Shown here one piece after another: positions 1 through 7,460 of a DNA stretch of 64,000 bases. The notes under the pieces are model-generated. The model made no database searches, was not told where the DNA came from, and was given only the letters and a program-made list of their open reading frames with translations. Within the stretch, counting starts at the first letter, position 1; each line of letters opens with the position of its first letter. This DNA is from Propionibacterium cyclohexanicum (GTDB lineage: Bacteria > Actinomycetota > Actinomycetes > Propionibacteriales > Propionibacteriaceae), in assembly GCF_900111365.1 (NCBI RefSeq), contig NZ_FOGZ01000003.1, positions 87,196 to 151,195 on the forward strand. Reading direction: 5' to 3'. Both the position numbers and the translations under genes were made by a program.

Positions 1-544
1 GCAGAACGACAGCACCGGCTTCGGCATAGTGGCGCAACAGCCGGCGCAGCCACCGCATCCCCTGTGGGTCCAGCCCGTTGGCGGGCTCGTCGAGCATCAG
101 GTTGGCGGGGTTGGCCAGGATCGCCATGGCGATGCCCAGACGCTGCCGCATTCCCAGGGAGAGTTCCCGTCCGCGCCTGTCCCGGAACCCGTCCAGGCCG
201 CACTCCTCGACGACCTCGGTGACCCGTGAACGGCTCAGGCCGTGGGTAGCACCGAGGTAGCGGAGGTGTTCGTGCACCCGCCACCGTGGGTGGATGGCAG
301 GCGGGTCGAGCAGTCCGCCCAGCATCGAAGCCGGATGCTCCCACGACCCTATCGGACGGCCGTCCACGAGCGCGGTGCCCGCAGTGGGGCGATCCAGTCC
401 CGCGATCAGGCGCATTGTCGAACTTTTGCCCGCCCCGTTCGGGCCGAGGAAGGCCGTCACCCGGCCTCCGGCGACTTTCAGGTATGCGTCGTCAACGACC
501 CGACGCTGTCCCCGGACCTTGACCAGGCCGACCGTCTCGATCAT
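1..544 (-). CDS. ABC transporter ATP-binding protein, bacteriocin-immunity/ABC-2 type (partial, cut by window start)
   Basis: The ATP-hydrolysing subunit of an ABC transporter. I translated it from the minus strand beginning at the ATG at 544. It shows Walker A (GPNGAGKSST), the signature LSLGMRQRLGIAMAIL, and Walker B LMLDEPANGLDP; the reading frame is open to the window edge, so the C-terminus is missing. The motif spellings fit the CcmA-like group used in antibiotic and lantibiotic self-protection (family knowledge). Four bases separate it from the stop of the upstream membrane-protein gene, so it should be the fourth transporter gene of the operon that begins with the small peptide gene at 3444. 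A GAGGAG lies directly against the ATG, closer than ideal for a ribosome binding site, so the start is not certain. An ABC-2 permease partner would be expected beyond the window. Confidence 0.85.
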   Translation of the reverse strand, partial: MIETVGLVKVRGQRRVVDDAYLKVAGGRVTAFLGPNGAGKSSTMRLIAGLDRPTAGTALVDGRPIGSWEHPASMLGGLLDPPAIHPRWRVHEHLRYLGATHGLSRSRVTEVVEECGLDGFRDRRGRELSLGMRQRLGIAMAILANPANLMLDEPANGLDPQGMRWLRRLLRHYAEAGAVVL

Positions 545-548
545 CTCC

Positions 549-1205
549 TCACCGGGCGATCAACAGCAGTGCGGTGTTGAGTGCGACCGCGACGCCAACG
601 AAAAGAGCCAGCCGCACCGGCTGAACCCGCAACGCCGCCCGGGCGAGGCCTGAGTAGATCAAGATGCTCACCACGCCGAACCCCACCCGCAGCGACACAT
701 TGGTCAGGGTCGTCATGCCCTGTGTCCCGGCGGTCAGCTGTATCACCGCCACGGTGACCAGGAACGGGAGTTGTCCGACCAGCACCCAGAACCAGCTCAA
801 CCCGAGCCCAGGCCGCCGCACCCGGGCGATGGCGGCCAGCAACACCGCCAGGACGAATGCCTGGAGCAGCGAGAAAAGGACGGCCCACGCACCCGAGGCC
901 ACCCGCAGCACGGTCAACTGGACCTGTGGGGACGCGAATGGCGAATCCGTGCCCAGTCGCAACGACTTCTCCTCCAGCGTCGAACCGGTCGCGGCGATTG
1001 TCAGCGCGGCCAGGAAGAGCGCCAGGATGGCGACGTAGACTTTGCGCATCCTGGTGAGCCGCGGGGCCTGTTCTGTGTCAAGTTCCATTGCGGGGGTCTC
1101 CGTCGTGGTGGTGTTAATTGAGCTGTTCATTTCGATAGCTTGATGCGGTGTCACTGTCGGCACGTGCGGCAAGCGGGGCTTCGGCCAGGTGATCGGCCCT
1201 TTCAT
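549..1205 (-). CDS. membrane protein of the peptide/ABC cluster
   Basis: A 218-residue protein with a polar N-terminus of about 50 residues and then roughly four to five hydrophobic segments (for example YVAILALFLAALTIAA, AFVLAVLLAAIA, WFWVLVGQLPFLVTVAVI, LALFVGVAVALNTALLLIA). I recognise no named family. The start at 1205 overlaps the stop of the preceding ATPase gene as ATGA, which argues for translational coupling; an internal ATG at 1130 is possible and would remove the proline-rich N-terminus. By position it is either the membrane half of the transporter with one of the flanking ATPases, or an immunity protein. It lacks features that would let me call it the DUF95/SpoIIM protein of known circular-bacteriocin clusters. 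Confidence 0.7.
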   Translation of the reverse strand: MKGPITWPKPRLPHVPTVTPHQAIEMNSSINTTTTETPAMELDTEQAPRLTRMRKVYVAILALFLAALTIAATGSTLEEKSLRLGTDSPFASPQVQLTVLRVASGAWAVLFSLLQAFVLAVLLAAIARVRRPGLGLSWFWVLVGQLPFLVTVAVIQLTAGTQGMTTLTNVSLRVGFGVVSILIYSGLARAALRVQPVRLALFVGVAVALNTALLLIAR

Positions 1206-1810
1206 CGGGCACCTCCGCTCACCCGCGGGCTAAGGTCGACCGTCGACCCAGGGAACAGCGTGAGGTCAGCCTCGGCCCAGTCGCTGACCTCGTGGGTTGC
1301 CAGGAGCACCGTGGACCGACGGCCCGCGCGCATCAACTCCGCTCGCGCGATTGCGGAAGCGGCGGCGTCCAGGCCGTTCAGGGGCTCATCGAGCAGCAGG
1401 ACGTCGACGTCCGGCAAGGTCAGGGCCAGAGCCAGCACGCACCGCTGGCGCTGCCCCAGCGACAGCTCGCGGACGCACACGGACAACATCCCCGGGTCAA
1501 TCAGTCCGGACGACACAGCGCCCCCAGCACCGAGCTCGAGCTCCATCAGAGCGAGGTACTCAGCGACCGTCAGCGAGTCGAGGCTCAGGAAGTCGGTGTC
1601 GAGATAGACGAGTCGCCACAGCGTCCGCGCCTTCCTCAGACTGTTGTTCGCGCTGGGCAGGAGACCACCCAGCAGCTTCAACAGGGTCGTCTTGCCCACG
1701 CCATTGCTACCGCGCAGGGCGATCACGCCGCGCTCGGGCAGTTCCACCGACAGACCGGCGAAGACGACATGGTCTCCGTAGGAGAAATCGAGACCGGAGA
1801 TCGAGATCAC
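1202..1810 (-). CDS. ABC transporter ATP-binding protein (short, 202 aa)
   Basis: A compact ABC ATPase. Walker A is GSNGVGKTTLLKLLGG near residues 35-50, the signature region is RELSLGQRQRCVLALAL, Walker B is VDVLLLDEPLNGLD, and an H-loop histidine lies in LLATHEVSDWAEA. At 202 residues it is at the small end of the family, the size of the single-domain ATPases found in bacteriocin export/immunity operons. It overlaps both neighbours by four bases (ATGA at 1807-1810 and 1202-1205), so the membrane protein, this ATPase and the next membrane protein are probably made in fixed ratio. Most likely it powers transport or self-protection for the peptide encoded at 3274-3444; the substrate is inferred from context only. 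Confidence 0.88.
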   Translation of the reverse strand: MISISGLDFSYGDHVVFAGLSVELPERGVIALRGSNGVGKTTLLKLLGGLLPSANNSLRKARTLWRLVYLDTDFLSLDSLTVAEYLALMELELGAGGAVSSGLIDPGMLSVCVRELSLGQRQRCVLALALTLPDVDVLLLDEPLNGLDAAASAIARAELMRAGRRSTVLLATHEVSDWAEADLTLFPGSTVDLSPRVSGGAR

Positions 1811-3228
1811 TGCATCAGCTCCACTCGTGTCGCGGACAGGCCGTTGAGCCAGCCGGGGGTGTCCAGATGGGCCAGTATGGCGAGGAGCGCTGCCGTGCCG
1901 GCCAGGAGTGCCGAGACGGACGCAACGGAGGTGACATTGCTGAACTGGAAGGGCGTGTTGAAGCCGACGACGCCGACGGCCGTCACCGCCACCGCGAAAC
2001 AGCCCGCGGACGCCAAGCCACTGCGCGAGGTCAGGCCTATCTCGTCGAGCCTGCCGGCGGGCAGCACCACGGTTTTGCGTTGGACCACCACGACGTCACC
2101 GACCACCTCGACCGCGAACAGCGTCGCCAGTAGCAGCCCGGTTGCCGGTGCACCGGCCATCAGCAACTGAAAAGCGGCCACCGCCATGGTGGGGGCCAGA
2201 AGCAGCACGGCGTTCAGGGCGTACCACCGAAGGACGCGGCCACCGGCACCCGCGACGTCTCGCAGCAGGAAGAGCCCGTAGCCACGCGCTTCCGGGGACA
2301 GGTACCGGGCCAGCCGGGTGCGCAGCAGGAGTGCGGCGATGAAGCTCGTCAGCAGAGGCACCGCGGGGACGAAATCCGTGCGTCCAACGGTTTCGAGGAC
2401 GAACTGGACGGCCCAGCTCGTGGCGACCGCGGTCATCACGATCGACGCGGCCTGACGATCCATCCGCGTGGACCTGGGTGCCAGTCGGCGGCGCCCCAGC
2501 CAGTGCGCGGCGAGCATCGTGGACGCGCCGACGACGGCCGTACAGGCCGCGGCTGCAAGGACCGCCCAGCCATGGCTGGGCACGATTGAGGGCCACCTGT
2601 GCCCGGGAGTGTGCAACAGCCGCTCCGTGGCGTGAATGAGCATGGCGATTCCGGCCAGGACCGCGGGCAGCCAGGGGGTGCGGCCGGTCCGTGTGGCCGA
2701 TCGGCCGGCGGCGCGCAGCGGCGGGATGACAATGGCCAGCAGTACCGCCAGCACTAGCCACGCTCCGCTCGGGGTCGCCAGGCGCGCTGCCTGTGCGCCA
2801 ATCACGATAAGGATCGGGTAGTCGGGAGCCGAGAGCCCGATGACCAGACCGGTGGCGCGTGACCCGCCACTTGAGAGCAGTTGGCGATGGCGTCCGAGCA
2901 GCCGCACGGTATGCGAGCGAGCCGAGAGCACCGCTGCCAAACCGACGCCGATCAGCAGGGTCGGCCACCAGGCTGCGAAGGCGGAGGAGATGAGAGGCAG
3001 CCTCCTCGCCGGATCGACCAACGCTCCGGCGAGGCAGCTGAGACAGGCGCTGACCCACGAGGCGGCGACAAGCGCCCGTCGGCCACGAGCGCCGACAGAT
3101 ATACCGGCCACGCCGAGTGCGGAGGCCAGACGGGTGGCGAGCACCCGGGACTGCTGGGTGGCGCCCCAACGAACTCCGGAGGGAAGCGCAGTGCGCATCA
3201 GGGCTGTGAGCATGCTGGCTGTGCGCAT
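1807..3228 (-). CDS. large polytopic membrane protein of the peptide/ABC cluster
   Basis: A 473-residue protein that is hydrophobic nearly throughout, with about ten or more likely membrane segments (for example TLLIGVGLAAVLSA, GAWLVLAVLLAIVIPPL, WYALNAVLLLAPTMAVAAF, ASVSALLAGTAALLAILA). I do not recognise a named family. It is the first gene after the 56-residue peptide gene, 45 bases away, with an AAAGG ribosome binding site about nine bases before the ATG at 3228. Circular-bacteriocin operons typically carry a large membrane protein of around 500 residues next to the structural gene, thought to act in maturation or export (family knowledge); this protein has that size and position. An ABC permease is the main alternative. 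Its stop overlaps the ATPase start. Confidence 0.72.
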   Translation of the reverse strand: MRTASMLTALMRTALPSGVRWGATQQSRVLATRLASALGVAGISVGARGRRALVAASWVSACLSCLAGALVDPARRLPLISSAFAAWWPTLLIGVGLAAVLSARSHTVRLLGRHRQLLSSGGSRATGLVIGLSAPDYPILIVIGAQAARLATPSGAWLVLAVLLAIVIPPLRAAGRSATRTGRTPWLPAVLAGIAMLIHATERLLHTPGHRWPSIVPSHGWAVLAAAACTAVVGASTMLAAHWLGRRRLAPRSTRMDRQAASIVMTAVATSWAVQFVLETVGRTDFVPAVPLLTSFIAALLLRTRLARYLSPEARGYGLFLLRDVAGAGGRVLRWYALNAVLLLAPTMAVAAFQLLMAGAPATGLLLATLFAVEVVGDVVVVQRKTVVLPAGRLDEIGLTSRSGLASAGCFAVAVTAVGVVGFNTPFQFSNVTSVASVSALLAGTAALLAILAHLDTPGWLNGLSATRVELMQ

Positions 3229-3273
3229 CGTGCGTGCCTTTCGGAGTTCGTCGGGGTCAGGGATGGGTGCTGG

Positions 3274-3444
3274 TCACCAGGCGACGAACTGCTTCAGCGC
3301 CCACCTTTTCGCCAATCCGAAGATGGTGCCGGCCAAGGCGGTGCCGAGACCGAAGGAGGCGACGATCGAGGCGGCGAGCGCCGCCCATGAGATCGCAGTG
3401 ATGCCGGCCGCCCCGGGTGTCGAGTTGTTTCTTTCGCCGGTCAT
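3274..3444 (-). CDS. candidate bacteriocin precursor peptide (56 aa, circular- or leaderless-bacteriocin-like)
   Basis: This gene encodes 56 residues starting MTGERNNSTPGAAG, followed by a Gly/Ala-rich hydrophobic stretch (ITAISWAALAASIVASFGLG, TALAGTIFGL) and a cationic amphipathic tail AKRWALKQFVAW that ends on Trp immediately before TGA. Net charge is about +3 and there is no cysteine. The tail resembles the C-termini of circular bacteriocins, such as the ...VIAW end of enterocin AS-48, where the last aromatic residue is joined to the N-terminus (family knowledge). Known cores are 58-70 residues, so this one is short; a leaderless linear bacteriocin is the alternative. No other NTG start exists in frame upstream before a TGA, and the ribosome binding site is weak. 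It heads an operon of membrane proteins and ABC ATPases, which supports export/immunity linkage. Activity is unproven. Confidence 0.62.
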   Translation of the reverse strand: MTGERNNSTPGAAGITAISWAALAASIVASFGLGTALAGTIFGLAKRWALKQFVAW

Positions 3445-3595
3445 TAGTCTGTCCGGCGGCGCGGGTTGCCGCCTCGGCCACTCGGATCATCCGATCGGCG
3501 GACCCGAGCGGCCGCGGCGCGTGGAGAGTCCCGGCGAACGGCAGCGGCGAGAGCGGTGCGCCCGCGTTCGGCCGGGCCTGCTGCTGGGCGGAACT

Positions 3596-3601
3596 TATGA
3601 T
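3596..3601 (+). promoter_or_regulatory. -10 element, probably giving a leaderless maf mRNA
   Basis: TATGAT ends six bases before the maf ATG, so transcription would be expected to begin at or next to the start codon. Leaderless mRNAs with TANNNT this close to the start are common in actinobacteria. No clear -35 is visible. The same 160-base gap must hold the divergent promoter of the peptide operon, for which I see no obvious consensus. Confidence 0.5.
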
Positions 3602-3607
3602 GTGGGA

Positions 3608-4261
3608 ATGCAGCTGGTTCTCGCGTCCTCCTCACCGGCCCGGCTCACAACCCTGCGGGCGGCCGGCCTGAGCCCGGTTGCCGCGAGCCCGGCCATCGAC
3701 GAGACGGCGGCGACGGGCGAGAGCGTCGAACATCTCACCAGGCGGCTGGCGACGGCGAAGTGCCATTCGGTGATCGAACGACTGAGTGCCGAAGGGACGC
3801 TGAGCGAGCCCGCAGTGGTGGTTGCCTGCGACACGCTGCTGGAGATCGAGGGCCACATCTACGGCAAGCCCGGCACCCCCGAAGCTGCCATCGTCCGCTG
3901 GTACCGGATGCGTGGCCGCGAGGGCGTGATCCACACCGGTCACCACATCGCCGTACTGCGCGGCGGTCAGCGCGACGAAGCGACGAGAGTGGCCTCGACG
4001 GTCGTGGGCTTCGCCGACCTCACCGACGCCGAGATCGCCTCCTATGTGGCCACCGGAGAACCGCAGAATGTGGCCGGCGGATTCACGATCGACGGCTGGG
4101 GCGGACCCTTCGTCACCGGAGTCATCGGCGATCCGCACAATGTGGTGGGCATTTCGCTGCCGCTGGTGCGCCAGATGCTTCTCGACCTGGGGGTCGGCTG
4201 GTTCGATCTGGTCCACGACACGGCCCGGACCGAGGAACATCCCCGGGCCGCTCGGCGCTGA
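3608..4261 (+). CDS. maf: Maf family nucleoside triphosphate pyrophosphatase
   Basis: 217 residues. Maf proteins hydrolyse non-canonical or modified nucleoside triphosphates to monophosphates in the cytoplasm and are linked to septum control (family knowledge). The N-terminal LVLASSSPARLTTLRAAGL is the diagnostic Maf motif, VVACDTLLEI contains the conserved acidic residue, and the C-terminal GGFTIDGWGGPFVTGVIGDP with NVVGISLPLV is typical. The start at 3608 was chosen because the family begins exactly at this motif; the frame is open far upstream but that part is antisense to the membrane-protein gene. A leaderless transcript is likely. It is divergent from the peptide operon. Confidence 0.93.
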   Translation: MQLVLASSSPARLTTLRAAGLSPVAASPAIDETAATGESVEHLTRRLATAKCHSVIERLSAEGTLSEPAVVVACDTLLEIEGHIYGKPGTPEAAIVRWYRMRGREGVIHTGHHIAVLRGGQRDEATRVASTVVGFADLTDAEIASYVATGEPQNVAGGFTIDGWGGPFVTGVIGDPHNVVGISLPLVRQMLLDLGVGWFDLVHDTARTEEHPRAARR

Positions 4262-4347
4262 ACCGGCGCCCAGAGGCACCCGGTGACCACAGACCGATTC
4301 ACCGGACAGGGCACCGCGCCGGCACAAGACGATTCATTCCGACACGC

Positions 4348-4881
4348 TCACTGGGCAAGGCGACGCAGCGTAAGTCCAGCCAGCGCATCGGACATGGTGA
4401 ACGCACCCTGCCAGCCCGGCGCCTCGAAGATGAGCGAGTCGGCGCTGCGCGCGGTGACCGTATAGCCCAAGGCCGGCAGGCTGGCGTTCAGATAGTCCAG
4501 AAGCCCCTGGCCCTGAGCCGCTGGCACGACAAGGGTGACGACATTGGACTGGTCGACGCGGTCGCGCAGGTCGAGTCCGGCGGGCACCGTGAATCCGGCC
4601 GGCCCGTGCATAAACCCGAGTGAGGACAGCGTCACACCGGGCATCGGGGTGGACGGCCTGCTCGACGTATTCGGGGGCGGAGTCTGGGCCGCAGAACGGG
4701 TCGCCATGCCCTGGGGCGTGTTCGGCTCCGCGCAGGAGCTTGCTGTCAGGAGCATTGTCACGAGGGCCATCGCCGCTGCGAGCTCCCGTGCCAGTCGCCG
4801 GGCATACCGCCCTGGCCCGGTCCGCTCGGGCCGCCGTCGGGAAGCTGAGGGCTTGGGGCCACCGGCCTGGGCTACTGACAC
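4348..4881 (-). CDS. putative lipoprotein, unknown function
   Basis: 177 residues from a GTG at 4881. After an Arg-rich N-terminus comes a hydrophobic segment MALVTMLLTASSC, a plausible though weak lipobox with Cys50, then a Thr/Pro/Ser-rich linker and a C-terminal domain of about 110 residues (VTLSSLGFMHGPAGFTVPAG to LAGLTLRRLAQ). The long arginine-rich leader could be an artefact: an internal ATG at residue 38 would give a short signal peptide with lipobox. The C-terminal domain has the alternating strand pattern of a small alpha/beta fold, but I cannot assign it. It is convergent with maf and lies downstream of the corA-like gene on the same strand. Confidence 0.65.
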   Translation of the reverse strand: MSVAQAGGPKPSASRRRPERTGPGRYARRLARELAAAMALVTMLLTASSCAEPNTPQGMATRSAAQTPPPNTSSRPSTPMPGVTLSSLGFMHGPAGFTVPAGLDLRDRVDQSNVVTLVVPAAQGQGLLDYLNASLPALGYTVTARSADSLIFEAPGWQGAFTMSDALAGLTLRRLAQ

Positions 4882-4942
4882 GACGCCAGCCTAAGTGAGG
4901 GCGCCAAGGATCCATGGGCGCCGGTCCCCCGGGCCCCGGCGA

Positions 4943-5938
4943 TCAGATCCAGTCCTTCGACTTGAACACGCCGTACAAGACAGCGACGCAGACCGCGATT
5001 AGGCCGGTCGACACCCAGACGCCTGTGGAGGTCCCGAATCCGAGGAAGGGCACGTTCTGGCCAAACCAGCCAGTGATGAAGGTGGGCACGGCGATGATGG
5101 CAGCCCAGCCGGACAATTGCTTCATCACGACATTCATCCGGGTATCGGCCAGCGAGATGTTCGTCTCGTAGATACTCGATACCAGATCGCGCAGCGACTC
5201 GGTCCACTCGCTCTCGCGCTGCACGTGATCGTGGAGATCCTCGTAGTAGCCGCGCAGCGGCATCACCCACTCCGAAAGGTCAACGCTGCCGCGGATGACC
5301 GAGGCCACCACCTCGCGCATCGGAAGGCAGATGCGCCGCACTTCCACGAGCTCGCGACGCAGCTGGTAGGTGAGGCGCTGCACGGTACGGGTATTCGCCT
5401 CCTCCTCGAAGAGCAGGTCCTCCAGCTCCTCCATGCTGTCGTCCAGCCTCTCGATCACCTCGAAGTGCCCGTCCACGACGGTGTCGAGCAGGCCATGCAG
5501 CAGGCCGGGAGTGCCCATCTCGACGAGCCGGGGATTGGTTTCCCAGCGCCGCACCACCTGGCCCATGTCCCAGTCGGGGTCCGTCCGCACCGTGATGAGC
5601 GCATTCGGCAGCGCGAACGCAGAGATCTTCGCTGCCCTGATACGCGACTGGAAGTCCGCGCCGGCAACGAGCCGCAGGGCGTGGACGAGGATGAACCAGT
5701 GGCTTTCGTGGCGTACCGCCTTGGCCCTTTCGCGAGGTGCCAGGGCGTCCTCGACGGAGTGCAGGTCGAAGCCCAGTTCGCGGGCCAGCTCGGTGAGCTG
5801 ACGCGGCTGGGGCTTGAGGAAGTCCAACCAGACCAGGTTGGCCCCGTCGGCGATACGTTCGGACAGCTGGTCCAGCGGGAATCCCTGCTCCACGAGCCTG
5901 CCGTCACGCCAGACGCAGTTCTGCACTGTCGCCATCAT
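4943..5938 (-). CDS. corA: CorA-family divalent metal ion transporter
   Basis: 331 residues. CorA proteins are pentameric inner-membrane channels for Mg2+, Co2+ and related ions. The long cytoplasmic N-domain contains HSVEDALAPRERAKAVRHES and the helical stalk VQRLTYQLRRELVEVRRICL; two C-terminal membrane helices follow (AAIIAVPTFITGWFGQNVPF and WVSTGLIAVCVAVLYGVF), ending in the basic tail FKSKDWI. The family's selectivity motif GMN after the first helix reads GQN here, so substrate preference may differ. The start at 5938 (tandem ATGs at 5938 and 5935) follows a GGAGG; the second ATG is equally possible. It is divergent from the Nudix gene. Confidence 0.88.
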   Translation of the reverse strand: MMATVQNCVWRDGRLVEQGFPLDQLSERIADGANLVWLDFLKPQPRQLTELARELGFDLHSVEDALAPRERAKAVRHESHWFILVHALRLVAGADFQSRIRAAKISAFALPNALITVRTDPDWDMGQVVRRWETNPRLVEMGTPGLLHGLLDTVVDGHFEVIERLDDSMEELEDLLFEEEANTRTVQRLTYQLRRELVEVRRICLPMREVVASVIRGSVDLSEWVMPLRGYYEDLHDHVQRESEWTESLRDLVSSIYETNISLADTRMNVVMKQLSGWAAIIAVPTFITGWFGQNVPFLGFGTSTGVWVSTGLIAVCVAVLYGVFKSKDWI

Positions 5939-6013
5939 CGGCCTCCATCACTGCGGGCCCACAAGAGCCCGCATCTAGAATCGGCGGTGCCCTGCCTATC
6001 CCATGGAGGTTCC

Positions 6014-6520
6014 ATGACGACACCCGAGTTCATCGTGAACCTACGCCGCCGTATCGGCCATGAGCCACTGTGGCTGCTCGGCTGCTCGACGGTGGTGCTG
6101 CGCGAGACGCACACCGGCCCCCAGGTGCTGCTCGGCAGGCGCGCCGACAACGGCAACTGGACGACCATCGACGGAATCGTCGAGCCGCTCGAGCCCCCCG
6201 AGAAAGCGGCCGCGCGGGAGTGCCTGGAAGAGACCGGGCTGCGCGTGAGGATCGACCGGCTCGTGATGGTGGGCGTCACCGGCCCGATCCGTTATCCGAA
6301 TGGAGATGTCTGCTCCTTCGTCGACCATGTCTTCCGCGCGCACTGCGCACCGGGCAGCACGGACGAGGCGGGCACCGGCGACGGCGAGAACTCCGCAGTG
6401 GGCTGGTTCGAGCCCACGGCACTGCCCGAGGCGATCACGCCGGTCTCTCGTCGCCGGATCGAGACGGCGCTCGCCGACGCCCCCGACGTTGTGCTGGCCG
6501 GACGCTACGAGCAGGTCTGA
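6014..6520 (+). CDS. Nudix hydrolase
   Basis: 168 residues. The Nudix box is complete: Gly, five residues, Glu, seven residues, then RECLEETGL, fitting GX5EX7REUXEEXGU. These enzymes hydrolyse nucleoside diphosphates linked to another moiety and need divalent metal. WLLGCSTVVLRETHTGPQVL and LGRRADNGNWTTIDGIVEPL are typical of the MutT-like group acting on nucleotide or NADH-type substrates, but the substrate cannot be read from sequence. The ATG at 6014 is preceded by GGAGGT four bases upstream, which decides the start. Confidence 0.9.
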   Translation: MTTPEFIVNLRRRIGHEPLWLLGCSTVVLRETHTGPQVLLGRRADNGNWTTIDGIVEPLEPPEKAAARECLEETGLRVRIDRLVMVGVTGPIRYPNGDVCSFVDHVFRAHCAPGSTDEAGTGDGENSAVGWFEPTALPEAITPVSRRRIETALADAPDVVLAGRYEQV

Positions 6521-6569
6521 GACCGCCCGAACTCCGCTGGCGCATCGGGACAGCTGCCTGTTGCGCTCC

Positions 6570-6575
6570 TAGACT
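6570..6575 (+). promoter_or_regulatory. -10 element TAGACT before the DNA glycosylase gene
   Basis: TAGACT ends seven bases before the ATG at 6583 with no ribosome binding site between, which again suggests a leaderless transcript. The gap from the upstream stop is only 62 bases, so read-through from the Nudix gene is also possible. Confidence 0.4.
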
Positions 6576-6582
6576 GGCGATC

Positions 6583-7398
6583 ATGCCCGAAGGTCACGTG
6601 CTCCACCGACTCGCCCAACGCATCGGGGAGCTGTTCGACGGGCATCCCGTTCAGGTCAGTTCACCCCAAGGACGTTTCTCGGAATCGGCTGCGCTGGTGG
6701 ACGGCTCGACGCTGCGCAACGCCGAGGCCTGGGGCAAGCATCTGTTCATCGACTTCGATGCACCGATCCCCACCGAGGTCCTGCACATCCACCTCGGGCT
6801 CATCGGCAGTCTTGGTATCGCCCCTACTGCCCCGGCGATCGGCCAGGTGCGGGTGCGGATCTGCGATGGGCAGTGGGCCGCCGATCTGCGGGGCCCCCAG
6901 CTGTGCCGCCTCATCACTGTCGAGCAGAAGGCCCTCGCCACCCAGAAGTTGGGCGCCGATCCGCTGCGCGCCGACGCGGATCCCGAACGAACCTGGCAGC
7001 GCGTCCACCGCTCAGCGCGGCCGATCGCGGCCCTGCTCATGGACCAGTCGATGTTCGCTGGCGTGGGCAACATCTATCGGGCCGAGGTGCTGTTCCGCAA
7101 TCACATCGACCCGCACTGCCCGGGCCGCCAGCTGCATCGGGAGAGCTTCGAGGCGATCTGGGCGGATCTCGTGGCGCTCATGGCCATTGGAGTGCGCGAC
7201 GGACGCATCGACACGGTTCGTCCCGAGCACAGCCCCGAAGCCATGCACCGTCCGCCACGGGTCGACGCCCACGGCGGAGAGGTCTATGTGTACCGCCGCG
7301 AGGGCCAGCCCTGCCTCGTGTGCGGTGCCCCCGTCCGCCATGAGGTGCTGTCGGGACGCCAGTTGTTCTGGTGCGCGCCCTGCCAACGGCAGCACTGA
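6583..7398 (+). CDS. nei: Fpg/Nei family DNA glycosylase (endonuclease VIII-like)
   Basis: 271 residues. The enzyme excises oxidised bases and cuts the strand by beta/delta elimination. The mature N-terminus begins Pro-Glu (MPEGHVLHRLAQRI), the catalytic nucleophile and acid of the family; the MPEGH start is typical of the actinobacterial Nei2 group. The helix-two-turn-helix lies in MDQSMFAGVGNIYRAEVLF, and a C-terminal zinc finger is spelled CLVCGAPVRHEVL with FWCAPCQ. The start is fixed because the catalytic proline must be residue 2. It is followed by the carboxylase gene on the same strand. Confidence 0.93.
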   Translation: MPEGHVLHRLAQRIGELFDGHPVQVSSPQGRFSESAALVDGSTLRNAEAWGKHLFIDFDAPIPTEVLHIHLGLIGSLGIAPTAPAIGQVRVRICDGQWAADLRGPQLCRLITVEQKALATQKLGADPLRADADPERTWQRVHRSARPIAALLMDQSMFAGVGNIYRAEVLFRNHIDPHCPGRQLHRESFEAIWADLVALMAIGVRDGRIDTVRPEHSPEAMHRPPRVDAHGGEVYVYRREGQPCLVCGAPVRHEVLSGRQLFWCAPCQRQH

Positions 7399-7460
7399 GC
7401 GAGGCCCGGTTGTCCTAGACTCACCACAGCAGTGCCGTCCTATGTCCTGAGGAGGAACCA

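Noticed and set aside
3257..3490. 77-codon frame in the bacteriocin region starting MIRVAEAATRAAG
   Set aside because: It is an out-of-frame reading with an Arg/His-rich sequence and no ribosome binding site; the 56-aa frame has the coherent hydrophobic peptide.
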